This document shows, piece after piece, positions 52,341-61,552 of a DNA stretch of 64,000 nucleotides; the stretch's first letter is position 1, and every line of letters starts with the position of its first letter. Both the position numbers and the translations under genes were made by a program. The notes beneath the pieces were generated by a model. It did not search any database and was not told the origin of the DNA. It was given only the letters and a program-made list of their open reading frames with translations. Origin of the DNA: Rhodopirellula bahusiensis (GTDB lineage: Bacteria > Planctomycetota > Planctomycetia > Pirellulales > Pirellulaceae); assembly GCF_002727185.1 (NCBI RefSeq), contig NZ_NIZW01000003.1, forward strand, positions 1-64,000, read 5' to 3'.

Positions 52341-53746
52341 TCCCTGCGATCGTCTTTCGAACGCTTCCATTGATCGCCGCGTTGTTGACGACGACGCTGG
52401 CGGGATGCGCCGCAAAGCTTGCGCACATCGACACGGCTCGGAATGCATTTGCCTCCGGGGATCCGGACACGGCTCGCGAGGTTCTGTCAAAAGTCGCTGA
52501 CGGCGGTGGGCGTTTCGCGACGCCGGCCAAGTTGGATTTGGCGATGGTCGATTTGGCCGTGGGCGATGCGACGTCCGCCGAGAAAACGCTGCGTGAACTT
52601 CGCGACGAATTTGATGCGTCGTTGAAGGTCGCGCCGTTGCACGAAGCGGCGGCGATGGTGACCGACGACACCGCGCGGAAGTTCCGTCCGGCGGGCTACG
52701 AGCAAGTCATGATCCGCACGATGTTGGCGATGTGTTCGCTGGTTCGCGATGGCGACGACGCGGAGAGCTACATCAACCAAGCTGCGATGTTGCAAGCGAA
52801 GCTGCAGCAGGAGCACGACGAGCGACGCAGCAGCGTGTTCGGCGAGGTCGCTGCGGACAAGCTGACGGCGAACCCGCATCAAGAGTTGGCGTTGGCTCCG
52901 TATCTGCGGGGCGTTTTGCGAGAAGAGAACTTGCACGATTTGGATGACGCCCGTCGCAACTATCAGTTGGTCAGTGCGATTCGCCCGAGCTTTCTGCCCG
53001 CGGCAGATGATTTGAAACGAGCGACCGAAGGTGTGCACAGCAAACCAGGCCACGGTGCTTTGTACGTGTTCTCATTGGTCGGTCGCGGACCGGTGTTGGA
53101 AGCCGTCGAGGCTCCGGCAACCACCGCTGCGATGACGGTCGCCAACGCGTTGATGTTGAATCAAGAGAACGAAGAAGACGACGTCGACACGCTGCCCAAG
53201 ATCACTTCCGTGAAAGTGCCCAGTGTGATGATCCCGCCCAGCGATATCGCGGCGGTGACCGTTGCCAGCTACATCCCGACCGGGCCGAACACATTGCCGC
53301 TGTATGAACTGCACGGTGCGACTCAGCCACTGACGGACGTCGCCGGGATGGTGCAACAGCAAGTGGACGCGGAGATGCCATGGACGATCGCTCGCGGAAT
53401 GATCCGGCAAGGCGGCAAAGAATTGGCGGTTGCCTCCGTGCGAAAAAACCTTGGATTGACTGGGCCAGCCGGAACGATGTTCCAATTCGCAACCTCGACG
53501 GCCTGGACCGCGACCGAAACTGCGGACACGCGTTGCTGGGGTTTGCTGCCGCGAGAGATCCAGGTCTTGCGCGCCGAATTGCCTGCGGGAGATCACACGG
53601 TCGAGTTCGCGCCGGTTCGCTACGACGGTCAGCCGATCGCGGCGCCCAGTCGCCTGCCGCTGCGAATTCACAATGCGAAGAACACTTACGTGTTGATCGT
53701 CGCTCCGACCCAGCAGATCTACGTCGTGACCGCGGCGACTCCGTGA
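52337..53746 (+). CDS. Lipoprotein resembling the COG3014-type partner of LpoB loci
   Basis: 469 residues from ATG 52337 (ATGA overlap). The leader PLIAALLTTTLAGCAAK has a lipobox with Cys. The first part is TPR-like (ARNAFASGDPDTAREVLSKV, LDLAMVDLAVGDATSAEKTL). The later part is beta-rich, with LYVFSLVGRGPVLEAVEAP. In gamma-proteobacteria, LpoB-like genes often sit beside such lipoproteins, which fits the order here. The function in cell-envelope biology is not known. Confidence 0.68.
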   Translation: MIPAIVFRTLPLIAALLTTTLAGCAAKLAHIDTARNAFASGDPDTAREVLSKVADGGGRFATPAKLDLAMVDLAVGDATSAEKTLRELRDEFDASLKVAPLHEAAAMVTDDTARKFRPAGYEQVMIRTMLAMCSLVRDGDDAESYINQAAMLQAKLQQEHDERRSSVFGEVAADKLTANPHQELALAPYLRGVLREENLHDLDDARRNYQLVSAIRPSFLPAADDLKRATEGVHSKPGHGALYVFSLVGRGPVLEAVEAPATTAAMTVANALMLNQENEEDDVDTLPKITSVKVPSVMIPPSDIAAVTVASYIPTGPNTLPLYELHGATQPLTDVAGMVQQQVDAEMPWTIARGMIRQGGKELAVASVRKNLGLTGPAGTMFQFATSTAWTATETADTRCWGLLPREIQVLRAELPAGDHTVEFAPVRYDGQPIAAPSRLPLRIHNAKNTYVLIVAPTQQIYVVTAATP

Positions 53747-53902
53747 CGCAGGAGTCGAAACGAAGCAGAAATTCACGGCAGCTTCTGGCTCTGCACTCAG
53801 CCCGCCAATCTCGACTCTTTCCTGGGCTGCGACGATCGGGATTCTTTCGTTAAGTTGTGGGGACAATTGTGACGTCCATTTTCCCGCACCCCACTGTCCA
53901 CG

Positions 53903-55183
53903 ATGCTCGATCGCAAATTCATCCTGCAAAACGCCCAGCTTGTCGCTGAAAATTCCGCCAAGCGAGGCGTTTCCGTCGACGTTGACGCGATCTGCCGTCT
54001 CGAAGCCGAACGGATGGACGCGTTGAAGCAAGCTGAAGAACTCAATCGGCAAGCCAACGAAGTCAGCAAGCAGATCAAATCCGCGAAGGACAATGACGAG
54101 CGTCAGGAATTGATCGCGAAAGGTCGCAGCCTTCGCGAGCAAAAGGATGCCGCCGGCGCCGAGCAAGATCGCTTGGAAGGCGAAATCAACGAGCTGCAGA
54201 CCATCCTTCCGAACATGACGCACCCCGATGTGCCCGAGGGCGGCGAGCACGATGCGAATGAAATCGGTCGCGGCAAAACGCCGGTGCCGGAGTTGGATTT
54301 CCAACCGCTGGATCACTTGCAGCTGGGCGAGAAACACGACTTGTTCGACTTTGAAGGCGGAGCCCGCGTTGCCGGTTCCGGTTTTTACTTCTTGAAAAAC
54401 GCCGCCGTGCGTTTGGACTTGGCACTGCAACAATTCGCGATTTCGCACTTGGCCGGCAAAGGTTTCACGCCCGTTTCAACGCCCGATCTGGCGCTGACCA
54501 GCGTGCTGCAAGGAACTGGGTTCAACCCGCGTGGACCTGAAACGCAGATCTACAGCATCGAAAACACTGAGCTGAACTTGGTCGCAACGGCCGAAATTCC
54601 CTTGGGCGGGATGCTCAGCGGACAAGTGCTCGCCAGCGAAGAATTGCCACTTCGTTATTGTGGCTTGAGCCACTGCTTTCGAACCGAAGCCGGTGCGGCC
54701 GGACGAGCCAGCAAGGGGCTGTACCGGGTTCACCAATTCACCAAAGTCGAAATGTTCGCGTTCACGTTGCCCGACCAAAGCACGGCGATGCACGAAGAGA
54801 TGCGTGAACTGGAATGCGAAATCTTTGACGCCTTGGAAGTGCCTTACCGAGTGATCGACACCGCGACGGGTGACTTGGGCGGCCCCGCATATCGCAAGTA
54901 CGACTTGGAAGCCTGGATGCCTGGACGTGGCGAAGCGGGTGACTGGGGCGAAGTGACCAGCACCAGCAATTGCACCGACTACCAAGCTCGTCGATTGAAT
55001 GTGCGATCAAAGTCCAACACCCAGAAGGGCACCGACTTTGTTCACACGCTCAACGGCACCGCCATCGCGACCGGACGAGCCATGATTGCAATTTTGGAAA
55101 ACCACCAACGTGCTGACGGAACGATCAACGTTCCTGAAATTTTGCGGCCATGGGTTGGCTGTGACGTTTTGGAATGTGAGTGA
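53903..55183 (+). CDS. serS: Seryl-tRNA synthetase
   Basis: 426 residues, normal for the family. An N-terminal coiled-coil arm (about 30-105) binds the long variable arm of tRNA-Ser. Class II motifs are seen: motif 2 YCGLSHCFRTEAGAAGRASK with RVHQFTKVEMF, and motif 3 NGTAIATGRAMIAILENHQ. The serine-binding TAEIP block is present (VATAEIPLGGML). It charges tRNA-Ser (and tRNA-Sec if present) in the cytoplasm. ATG 53903 fits the family N-terminus MLDRKFILQN. Confidence 0.97.
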   Translation: MLDRKFILQNAQLVAENSAKRGVSVDVDAICRLEAERMDALKQAEELNRQANEVSKQIKSAKDNDERQELIAKGRSLREQKDAAGAEQDRLEGEINELQTILPNMTHPDVPEGGEHDANEIGRGKTPVPELDFQPLDHLQLGEKHDLFDFEGGARVAGSGFYFLKNAAVRLDLALQQFAISHLAGKGFTPVSTPDLALTSVLQGTGFNPRGPETQIYSIENTELNLVATAEIPLGGMLSGQVLASEELPLRYCGLSHCFRTEAGAAGRASKGLYRVHQFTKVEMFAFTLPDQSTAMHEEMRELECEIFDALEVPYRVIDTATGDLGGPAYRKYDLEAWMPGRGEAGDWGEVTSTSNCTDYQARRLNVRSKSNTQKGTDFVHTLNGTAIATGRAMIAILENHQRADGTINVPEILRPWVGCDVLECE

Positions 55184-55208
55184 TCACTGACCACCTGAGT
55201 TCGAATCC

Positions 55209-55373
55209 ATGTCCGCACATCGCGATGCGAAACGGAACCTTCCGACGAAGATCTGCCCGGTCTGTCGGAGGGAGTTCGCTTGGCGAAAAAAGTGGGCTCG
55301 CGATTGGGGCAAAGTCCGCTATTGCAGCAATGCGTGCCGGAAAAAGGCATCCACGCCAAGAACCAATCCATGA
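55209..55373 (+). CDS. DUF2256 zinc-finger-like small protein
   Basis: 54 residues from ATG 55209, beginning 26 bases after serS. It reads [20 protein letters not shown], then [19 protein letters not shown] and NACRKK. The order C-x2-C, W-R-K-K-W-x-x-x-W, Y-C-S-x-x-C is diagnostic of DUF2256. The four Cys should bind one zinc ion. The function is unknown; family members are often found near photolyase-like or RNA-related genes, which is not the case here. Confidence 0.9.
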   Translation: MSAHRDAKRNLPTKICPVCRREFAWRKKWARDWGKVRYCSNACRKKASTPRTNP

Positions 55374-55505
55374 GTTGTCGGGTACAATTGATTTGGCCGG
55401 CCTCCGTTGAATTGACCCGCCTTCCAATGAATTGACCGGGCTCCGTGATGGATGGCCCGATTGCAATTCCATCACGAACCATTTCCTCCACATCGAATTT
55501 GCCCC

Positions 55506-55775
55506 ATGAGCCAACAGACCGCTGACGAAATCTTGGACGCGTCGTACCTGGAAGTTCGAGCCAAAGTCTTGGAACTGGCAGCGGTGCTGGATCGGTTGGA
55601 CCGTGCCCCGGGCGGGACCGAACGCTCACCTCGACGCGATCAACTCACGCAAGCGATTGAGATGTTGTTGGCCGATGATCCTGATCGCGCAGCGAAAGTT
55701 CAGCATTGGTTCTCTCGGCAATACGATCCCGATTGGAAGACCAACCTCGGTGTTGAAACGCCGAGCTCGAAATGA
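55506..55775 (+). CDS. Unknown small helical protein, 89 residues
   Basis: ATG 55506 is chosen over an upstream ATG at 55452. The product is mostly alpha-helical (TADEILDASYLEVRAKVLEL, LTQAIEMLLADDPDRAAKVQ) with a conserved-looking end WFSRQYDPDWK. It has no signal peptide. It looks like a planctomycete-specific protein. It precedes the TatD-like gene by about 70 bases and may be cotranscribed with it. Confidence 0.75.
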   Translation: MSQQTADEILDASYLEVRAKVLELAAVLDRLDRAPGGTERSPRRDQLTQAIEMLLADDPDRAAKVQHWFSRQYDPDWKTNLGVETPSSK

Positions 55776-55844
55776 GCCCCGCGGCCATCGGCTGATATCG
55801 CTCCATTGCCCACCTACAAACACTCCGACTGACTGACCAGCAAC

Positions 55845-56654
55845 ATGGATTTCATCGACCCGCACATTCACATGGTCAGCCGTGTGACGGACGACTACGA
55901 AACGCTTGCTCGAATGGGATGCGTCGCTGTCAGCGAACCAGCGTTCTGGGCCGGTTTTGACCGCGGCACGGTCGACGGTTTTCGCGATTACTTTGAACAG
56001 CTCACCGCGGTCGAACCAAAACGAGCGGCTCAGTTCGGCATCCAGCATTACTGTTGGTTGTGCATCAACGCCAAGGAAGCCGAGAACGTCTCGCTGTCTC
56101 GCGAAGTCATCGCGATGATCCCCGAGTTCCTCGATCGTCCCGGCGTGCTGGGGATCGGTGAGATCGGATTGAACAAAAACACCAAGAACGAAGCGACGGT
56201 GTTTTTGGAACACATGGAGTTGGCGATCAAGTACGACCAGCCGATCCTGATTCACACGCCGCACTTGGAAGACAAATACCAAGGGACGCGAATGATCTTG
56301 GACATGTTGTGTGACGATTCACGCGTCAATCCTGATCGCGTGTTGGTGGATCACGTGGAAGAGCACACCGTCAGCGAAGTGCTCGATCGTGGTTTTTGGG
56401 CCGGGATGACGCTTTATCCGGTCACCAAGTGCACGCCCGATCGTGCTGCCGATATGATTGAACGCCATGCCGGTGAGAGATTGCTGGCGAACTCGGCGGG
56501 CGATTGGGGCATCAGCAAACCGACCGCCGTGCCCGACTTGATTTTCACGATGCGACGTCGTGGAATGGACGAAGCGTTGATTCGCAAAGTCGTGCACGAC
56601 AACCCGGTTGAGTTCTTTTCAAAGAGCAAACAGTTTCACTACACGCCTCGGTGA
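55845..56654 (+). CDS. TatD-related metal-dependent hydrolase
   Basis: 269 residues from ATG 55845. Metal ligands are seen in DFIDPHIHMVSR (H-x-H), VLGIGEIGLNK (Glu), ILIHTPHLEDK (His), VLVDHVEEHT (His) and LLANSAGDWG (Asp). The size and order fit the TatD/amidohydrolase_2 group, including EboB-like members, but no ebo neighbours are present. It is likely a cytoplasmic phosphodiesterase or amidohydrolase; the substrate is unknown. It ends just before recG. Confidence 0.82.
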   Translation: MDFIDPHIHMVSRVTDDYETLARMGCVAVSEPAFWAGFDRGTVDGFRDYFEQLTAVEPKRAAQFGIQHYCWLCINAKEAENVSLSREVIAMIPEFLDRPGVLGIGEIGLNKNTKNEATVFLEHMELAIKYDQPILIHTPHLEDKYQGTRMILDMLCDDSRVNPDRVLVDHVEEHTVSEVLDRGFWAGMTLYPVTKCTPDRAADMIERHAGERLLANSAGDWGISKPTAVPDLIFTMRRRGMDEALIRKVVHDNPVEFFSKSKQFHYTPR

Positions 56655-56663
56655 TTGAATTTT

Positions 56664-58859
56664 GTGAGCGAGCCAAGCAGCAGCGAATCCACGCTCACGC
56701 TGACCACACCGATTCAGTATTTGCCAGGCGTTGGGCCGGCGCGAGCGACGAAGCTTCGCAAGCTGGGACTGCGAATCGCTCGCGACATCCTGTTTCTGTT
56801 CCCGCGGAACCACACGTTCCCGCCTCCGCCGACCAAGGTCGCGGATTTGGCCGATGGCGAACCGGCCACCTTCATCGGAACGATCACCGATGCCGAGTTG
56901 GTCTCTCGCACGCCCGGCAAATCGATCTTTGCCGCGATCGTTGAGAATGATTCGGGTGCAGTTCGCATCGTGTTCTTCAATCAACCTTTCCGTGCCGAAC
57001 AATTGACGTTTGAGACGAAGGTTCGAATCAGCGGCACGCCCAAACTGGCCGGGTTGCGTTGGGAGTTCACACATCCTCAGTACGAAGTCGTCCAAGAGGG
57101 CGAGCTGCCGGACGAGGACGCACCCGGTGGTTTGATTCTGGCCAATTATCCGTTGACAGAAGGCATCAAACAGTCGGATCTGCGCCGTTTGGCTCGTCCG
57201 TTGGTGGGTGAATTGGCCGGTCAACTGACCGAAGTGTTGCCCGAACGATTGCGATCCGACGCGGCCAAGCGTCTGAATGCGGCTGGGTTGGAATTGCCCG
57301 ATGTGTTGCCTGATATCTCGGAGGCCTTGCGGGGCATTCATTTGCCAGAGAGCAAAGAAGACCTGACCGCGGCGCAAACTCGATTGGTGTTTCAAGAGTT
57401 GTTGGTGATGCAGTTGGCGCTGGCGATGCGACGTCGTTCGTTGACCAGCGAATTGCGTGCTCCGCCGCTGGAGTGTTCCGCGACCGTTCGGAATCGAATC
57501 TTGCGGCGGTTCCCGTTTGAGTTGACCGGCGATCAACGTCGTGTGATGGATGTGATAGCGGCCGACATGGCTCGACAGTTCCCGATGAACCGTTTGCTGC
57601 AAGGCGACGTCGGTAGCGGCAAAACCGTCGTCGCCATTTTCGCAATGTTGGTCGCTGTGGCGGGAGAACACCAATCCACCTTGATGGCCCCGACGGAAGT
57701 GCTAGCGAGACAGCATTACGCGACGCTCAAGCGGATGTTGGCGGACAGTCGTGTGCGAATCGGATTGCTGTGCGGTTCGCTTGGTGCGGCCGAGCGACGC
57801 GACACGGTCGAAAAGATCCGGACTGGTGAATTGGACATCGTGATCGGCACGCAAGCGTTGCTGTACGGCGTCGAGTTCCATCGCTTGGGGCTGTGCGTGA
57901 TCGATGAACAACACAAGTTCGGTGTCAAGCAACGCGTGACGCTTCGCGATGGCGGTGTGGATCCGCACTACCTGGTCATGTCTGCCACCCCAATTCCACG
58001 AAGCGTGGCGATGACCCAGTTCGGCGACGTGGACCTGAGCACGTTGCGAGAAAAGCCCGCCGGTCGCGGTGCCGTGCACACGTACTTGGCCGGTGACAGT
58101 TGGCGTAACCGATGGTGGTCGTTTGTGAAAGAACGAGTGGCGGAAGGCCGGCAAGCTTTTGTCGTCGCTCCGCGAGTCGGGCCGGAGGTTGAGGCGGCAG
58201 ACGAAGAGTTGTTGGAGGTCATCGACGCGACGGAACCGCCGGCGGAAGACATTTCGTCGGTGCATGCAACTTATGAACAACTTCGAACGGGACCGTTGAA
58301 AGGCTTGCGAGTCGGTTTGTTGCACGGCCGCATGGCTTCGGACGAGAAGCAGCAGGTGATGGAATCATTCGCCGAGGGTGAACTGGATGTTCTGGTCAGC
58401 ACCACGGTGATCGAAGTTGGCATCGATGTGCCCAACGCGACTGTGATGGCAATCCTGGGTGGCAACCGGTTTGGGCTGGCTCAATTGCACCAACTTCGCG
58501 GGCGTGTCAGCCGAGGCACCCACGCGGGCCACGTTTGTGTGTTCGTCGATGGTGACAAACCGCCGCAAGAAGACGAGCGATTGAAGGTTTTTGAGCAAAC
58601 GCTCGACGGTTTCGAATTGGCCGAAGCGGACTTTCGCCTGCGAGGTCCGGGCGACGTGTTGGGGCAGCGTCAAAGCGGCGACGCTCGTCTGAGAATCGCG
58701 GATTTGCATCGCGACGTTGAAATCCTGCAAGTCGCTCGTGAGATGGCCCAGGACTGGATCGACCAAGACCCAGAAATGGAATCCGAGGGCCTGGAAGATC
58801 TCAAGTCTCAAGTCCTCCGCCGCTATGGCAACCATCTCGACCTGAGCGACGGTGCGTAG
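56664..58859 (+). CDS. recG: ATP-dependent DNA helicase RecG
   Basis: 731 residues from GTG 56664 (a TTG at 56655 is also possible). The wedge domain begins TPIQYLPGVGPARATKLRKLG. Helicase motifs are all present: Walker A LLQGDVGSGKTVVA, the DEQH box CVIDEQHKFGVKQR, SATPIPRS, STTVIEVGIDVPNAT and the QLRGRVSRG arginine-finger block. The C-terminal TRG motif region is present (LKVFEQTLDGFELAEADF, LRGPGDVLGQRQSG). It reverses stalled replication forks and branch-migrates junctions. Confidence 0.96.
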   Translation: MSEPSSSESTLTLTTPIQYLPGVGPARATKLRKLGLRIARDILFLFPRNHTFPPPPTKVADLADGEPATFIGTITDAELVSRTPGKSIFAAIVENDSGAVRIVFFNQPFRAEQLTFETKVRISGTPKLAGLRWEFTHPQYEVVQEGELPDEDAPGGLILANYPLTEGIKQSDLRRLARPLVGELAGQLTEVLPERLRSDAAKRLNAAGLELPDVLPDISEALRGIHLPESKEDLTAAQTRLVFQELLVMQLALAMRRRSLTSELRAPPLECSATVRNRILRRFPFELTGDQRRVMDVIAADMARQFPMNRLLQGDVGSGKTVVAIFAMLVAVAGEHQSTLMAPTEVLARQHYATLKRMLADSRVRIGLLCGSLGAAERRDTVEKIRTGELDIVIGTQALLYGVEFHRLGLCVIDEQHKFGVKQRVTLRDGGVDPHYLVMSATPIPRSVAMTQFGDVDLSTLREKPAGRGAVHTYLAGDSWRNRWWSFVKERVAEGRQAFVVAPRVGPEVEAADEELLEVIDATEPPAEDISSVHATYEQLRTGPLKGLRVGLLHGRMASDEKQQVMESFAEGELDVLVSTTVIEVGIDVPNATVMAILGGNRFGLAQLHQLRGRVSRGTHAGHVCVFVDGDKPPQEDERLKVFEQTLDGFELAEADFRLRGPGDVLGQRQSGDARLRIADLHRDVEILQVAREMAQDWIDQDPEMESEGLEDLKSQVLRRYGNHLDLSDGA

Positions 58860-58900
58860 CTGGACAGCATCGCAACGGATGAGACCCACTTGATCGAGTT

Positions 58901-58959
58901 AGCCGTATGGCGTCAGCCACGATTCCTTCCGCGAAAACCGTGGCTAACGCCAAACGGCT
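58901..58959. repeat. Palindromic intergenic repeat, copy 2
   Basis: The arms AGCCGTATGGCGTCAGCCACG and CGTGGCTAACGCCAAACGGCT are nearly perfect inverted repeats around a 17-base loop, forming a strong hairpin just after recG. Related copies are at 39617-39665 and 60546-60608. Confidence 0.8.
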
Positions 58960-59084
58960 GATGTGCTGGGAAACCAGGCTGCTTCACCTCCCTCTGTGGA
59001 GCTGTTGCTTCATTGGGTATTAACGCGATGCACTCAATGAATCGAAGTCTCGCTTGCATCGCGTGAAGCATTTGTGAATTGGCT

Positions 59085-59103
59085 CATGTTCATATTGAAC
59101 ATG
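59085..59103. promoter_or_regulatory. Perfect palindrome overlapping a possible promoter
   Basis: CATGTTCATATTGAACATG is an 8-bp perfect inverted repeat around TAT. A -35-like TTGAAC (59095-59100) lies in it and a -10-like TATCTT follows 16 bases later. It lies about 150 bases upstream of the pseudopilin gene. It looks like a repressor or regulator operator. The rest of 58960-59250 shows no gene. Confidence 0.5.
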
Positions 59104-59250
59104 TTTCGTTTGCTTCTATCTTTCTCGCCAACATGAATTGATCGGTTCATTTTGGTGGTTGAGCGAATGCTCTTGGGGCGTCGCGGCGGTGTTTCGAACG
59201 AGCTCGCTGGATGCCCAAAAACTCATACTTTGTTACAGGGAGTAGGATTG

Positions 59251-60363
59251 ATGGAGTTGCGATTGAAGCAGGGGATGCATGGCGGTCGCGTCACTTCCCA
59301 CACAAGAAGGCAAGTGAAGAACGGAGGCAATGTGGCCTCGGGGTTCACGCTGGTCGAACTGTTGGTTGTGATTGCAATCATCGGGATTCTCGTTGGTTTG
59401 CTACTTCCCGCGGTTCAAGCTGCTCGGGAAGCCGCGCGGCGAATGCAATGTTCGAACAATCTGAAGCAAATGGGATTGGCTGCTCTGAACTTTGAGAGCG
59501 CCTACAGAAAATTGCCGGAAGGGCCGTTGGATGGTGCCCCGGATGCCATTACCACGAGCGGCGATCCCAATACTGCTGGGTATCCCAAGAATGGAACGTG
59601 TTGCCGAGCGGCGACGCGGACTGGGTGGAGCACTCAATACAAGATCCTTCCATTCTTGGAAGGGAACAACATTTACGAACTTGGGCGAGATGATCCGCCA
59701 TACTGGCCATACGTCGCAAACAACGCCGGAGAGGACGATGTCGCTCAGTCGTTGGTGTCAACTTACTACTGTCCATCACGGCGATCGCCAAAGGGATACG
59801 GCAGTGCACGATTCGGAAGGGTCGACTACGCGGGATGTGCAGGGTTCTATAGCGGTCGCCCAGACTCGACCATCGACTTCATTCCGGAAGCTCCCTTGGG
59901 TGCCCCAGCCGTTTCAACACGGTCGAAAACAAATGGTGGGCTCGAGTACTCGAAGGGTGGAGCAATCGTTTGGCCCGGCGAAGGTGACAAACGGACTCTC
60001 TCAGACATCCTGGATGGAACGTCGAACACGATTGTATTCGCTGAGAAGTCACTTCATACATCGCAACATGGCCGTGACGGAGGTGACAACGAACGATGGA
60101 ACAATGCAGGCTGGGATGAGTGCGTGGTTCGTTGGCATTTTCCGCCGAAACACGACCGCCAAACGGTGGCGCCGCTGCCGCCAGAGTCCTATGACGCATT
60201 CACAAATTGGAATCGCTACTTCGGGGCCGCTCATGCGTCGGGTTTGAATGCAGCATTCTGTGATGGATCGGTTCGATTCTTTTCCTACAACGTCGATGCA
60301 GAGCTATGGAAAAACCTGTGCGTCTGTGATGACGGCGAAATCATCGGAGGAGAATCACTATGA
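59251..60363 (+). CDS. DUF1559 pseudopilin (prepilin-type N-terminus)
   Basis: 370 residues from ATG 59251, after GGGAGTAGG that can serve as ribosome site. The prepilin cleavage/methylation site is in [20 protein letters not shown], followed by [20 protein letters not shown]. The C-terminal H-x9-DG motif reads [16 protein letters not shown]. This is the DUF1559 family that is greatly expanded in planctomycetes, exported and processed like type II secretion pseudopilins. The function is not known. It is coupled by ATGA to a small lipoprotein gene. Confidence 0.93.
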   Translation: MELRLKQGMHGGRVTSHTRRQVKNGGNVASGFTLVELLVVIAIIGILVGLLLPAVQAAREAARRMQCSNNLKQMGLAALNFESAYRKLPEGPLDGAPDAITTSGDPNTAGYPKNGTCCRAATRTGWSTQYKILPFLEGNNIYELGRDDPPYWPYVANNAGEDDVAQSLVSTYYCPSRRSPKGYGSARFGRVDYAGCAGFYSGRPDSTIDFIPEAPLGAPAVSTRSKTNGGLEYSKGGAIVWPGEGDKRTLSDILDGTSNTIVFAEKSLHTSQHGRDGGDNERWNNAGWDECVVRWHFPPKHDRQTVAPLPPESYDAFTNWNRYFGAAHASGLNAAFCDGSVRFFSYNVDAELWKNLCVCDDGEIIGGESL

Positions 60364-60521
60364 GTCGATTACGAAAAGAACTCGCCTGGGCGTTCGTCGT
60401 TGTTTGTTTTGGTTTGATCGGATGCGGTGGGGCGGAAACTCCACCGCCGCTCGGCGAAGAATTGCAGCAACAGATTGAGCAGGAAGACAAGCTGGTCGCG
60501 GATCAAGAATCTGCGATGTAG
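60360..60521 (+). CDS. Small lipoprotein, 53 residues
   Basis: ATG 60360 overlaps the pseudopilin stop (ATGA) and has GGAGGAGAA upstream. The product is [20 protein letters not shown], a lipoprotein leader with the lipobox LIGC, then a Pro-rich and Gln/Glu-rich tail ([14 protein letters not shown]). Small lipoproteins of this kind often follow DUF1559 genes in planctomycetes. The function is unknown; it may anchor the pseudopilin. Confidence 0.85.
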   Translation: MSRLRKELAWAFVVVCFGLIGCGGAETPPPLGEELQQQIEQEDKLVADQESAM

Positions 60522-60545
60522 GCGGGGATGTTTGAGGTCAATCCC

Positions 60546-60608
60546 GTGAGCCGTTTTGGCATTTGCCTCGGTTGTGTGCGGGAACCGTGGCTAACGCCAT
60601 GCGGCTGA
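60546..60608. repeat. Palindromic intergenic repeat, copy 3
   Basis: GAGCCGTTTTGGCATTTGCC pairs with the distal arm that ends CGTGGCTAACGCCATGCGGC. It is the same element as 58901-58959 with a few mismatches in the left arm. Confidence 0.75.
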
Positions 60609-60686
60609 CGTTGTTTGAGGCTTCTGCTATCTGCTTGGATGGTATTGCGAACAGTATTGATTGGATTCAATCGAGTGAGACTTCTT

Positions 60687-61523
60687 ATGTGTGCGAATTT
60701 GATCGATGCTGTTTGCTTGGCAAAGTCACGACCCGTTGCTGTTCTATCTGCATCTGTTTTGCTGATTGCGGTTTTTGGATGTGTCCCCTCATCGCCGGAG
60801 CCTTCTGCTTCCAATGTGCGACAGGGTGTTAAGAAGCCGGAGGGGGCGCCGGACGTGAAGGAGTTCACTGCTTGGCGTCCATTTTTCACGACGGACTATG
60901 GGGTAGTGAGTGGAAGCGACATGGTGGGCACCGGTTTCGCTTTTCAATTGAGCGAAGAGTCCACGCCGGTTTTTGTGACCACGTTGCACATGCTCGGCAC
61001 AGTGAATGGGCTGGAGAAGGACATCCTTCCCAACGAGCTTCAAAGTTCGGTTGAGTCGACCTTTCTGAGCGATGTTTTTGGTGCGACGGATGGTGTGAAG
61101 CAAATCGGTTCGCCCTATGAGCCGTGTGACGAAGAGGACGAGCAGAAGATCGTTGAGATGGATGTCGTGGCGTTTGACCTTGTTGGGCGATTCAAGCCAG
61201 AGTTGCTGGAGCTGTCTGAGCAAACCGTTCAAGTGGGGCAAAGGCTTTGGATGGTCACCGCGGTCTTCGCGGGGGCCTCGCCGAGTCAGAAGTGTCACGC
61301 ATTGAAGGTGACCGATGTCGAAGAAGGAAAGATACGATATCGATTCGAGAGTGATCGTCTGTCTTTAAAAGCCACCGATGGGGCGCCGCTCCTGTTTGAT
61401 TCAGGCCTTGTTGCTGGAATGCACCAAGGAGGCTCAGCCGATGAGAAGGATGGAGTCTCCGGTCACGGCATCACATCCGACGTGTTGCGGCAGGCGATTG
61501 AGTCGATGTGTCTGGATCGCTAG
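60687..61523 (+). CDS. Lipoprotein with a trypsin-like fold lacking the catalytic serine
   Basis: 278 residues from ATG 60687; an earlier start at 60615 is possible. The leader PVAVLSASVLLIAVFGC ends in a lipobox. A chymotrypsin-like layout follows: GTGFAFQL, then FVTTLHMLG with the possible catalytic His, MDVVAFDLVG with the possible Asp, and ATDGAPLLFDSGLVAGMHQGG, where the usual GDSG(S/G)P reads ATDGAP. The nucleophile Ser is thus replaced, so it is probably not a protease and may bind peptides instead. Confidence 0.65.
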   Translation: MCANLIDAVCLAKSRPVAVLSASVLLIAVFGCVPSSPEPSASNVRQGVKKPEGAPDVKEFTAWRPFFTTDYGVVSGSDMVGTGFAFQLSEESTPVFVTTLHMLGTVNGLEKDILPNELQSSVESTFLSDVFGATDGVKQIGSPYEPCDEEDEQKIVEMDVVAFDLVGRFKPELLELSEQTVQVGQRLWMVTAVFAGASPSQKCHALKVTDVEEGKIRYRFESDRLSLKATDGAPLLFDSGLVAGMHQGGSADEKDGVSGHGITSDVLRQAIESMCLDR

Positions 61524-61552
61524 CTAGACGACATCGGTACTCGACTTGCCTA

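Noticed and set aside
53072-54448. 458-residue minus-strand open frame
   Set aside because: It spans the 3' end of the lipoprotein gene and the 5' part of serS in antisense and has no domain.
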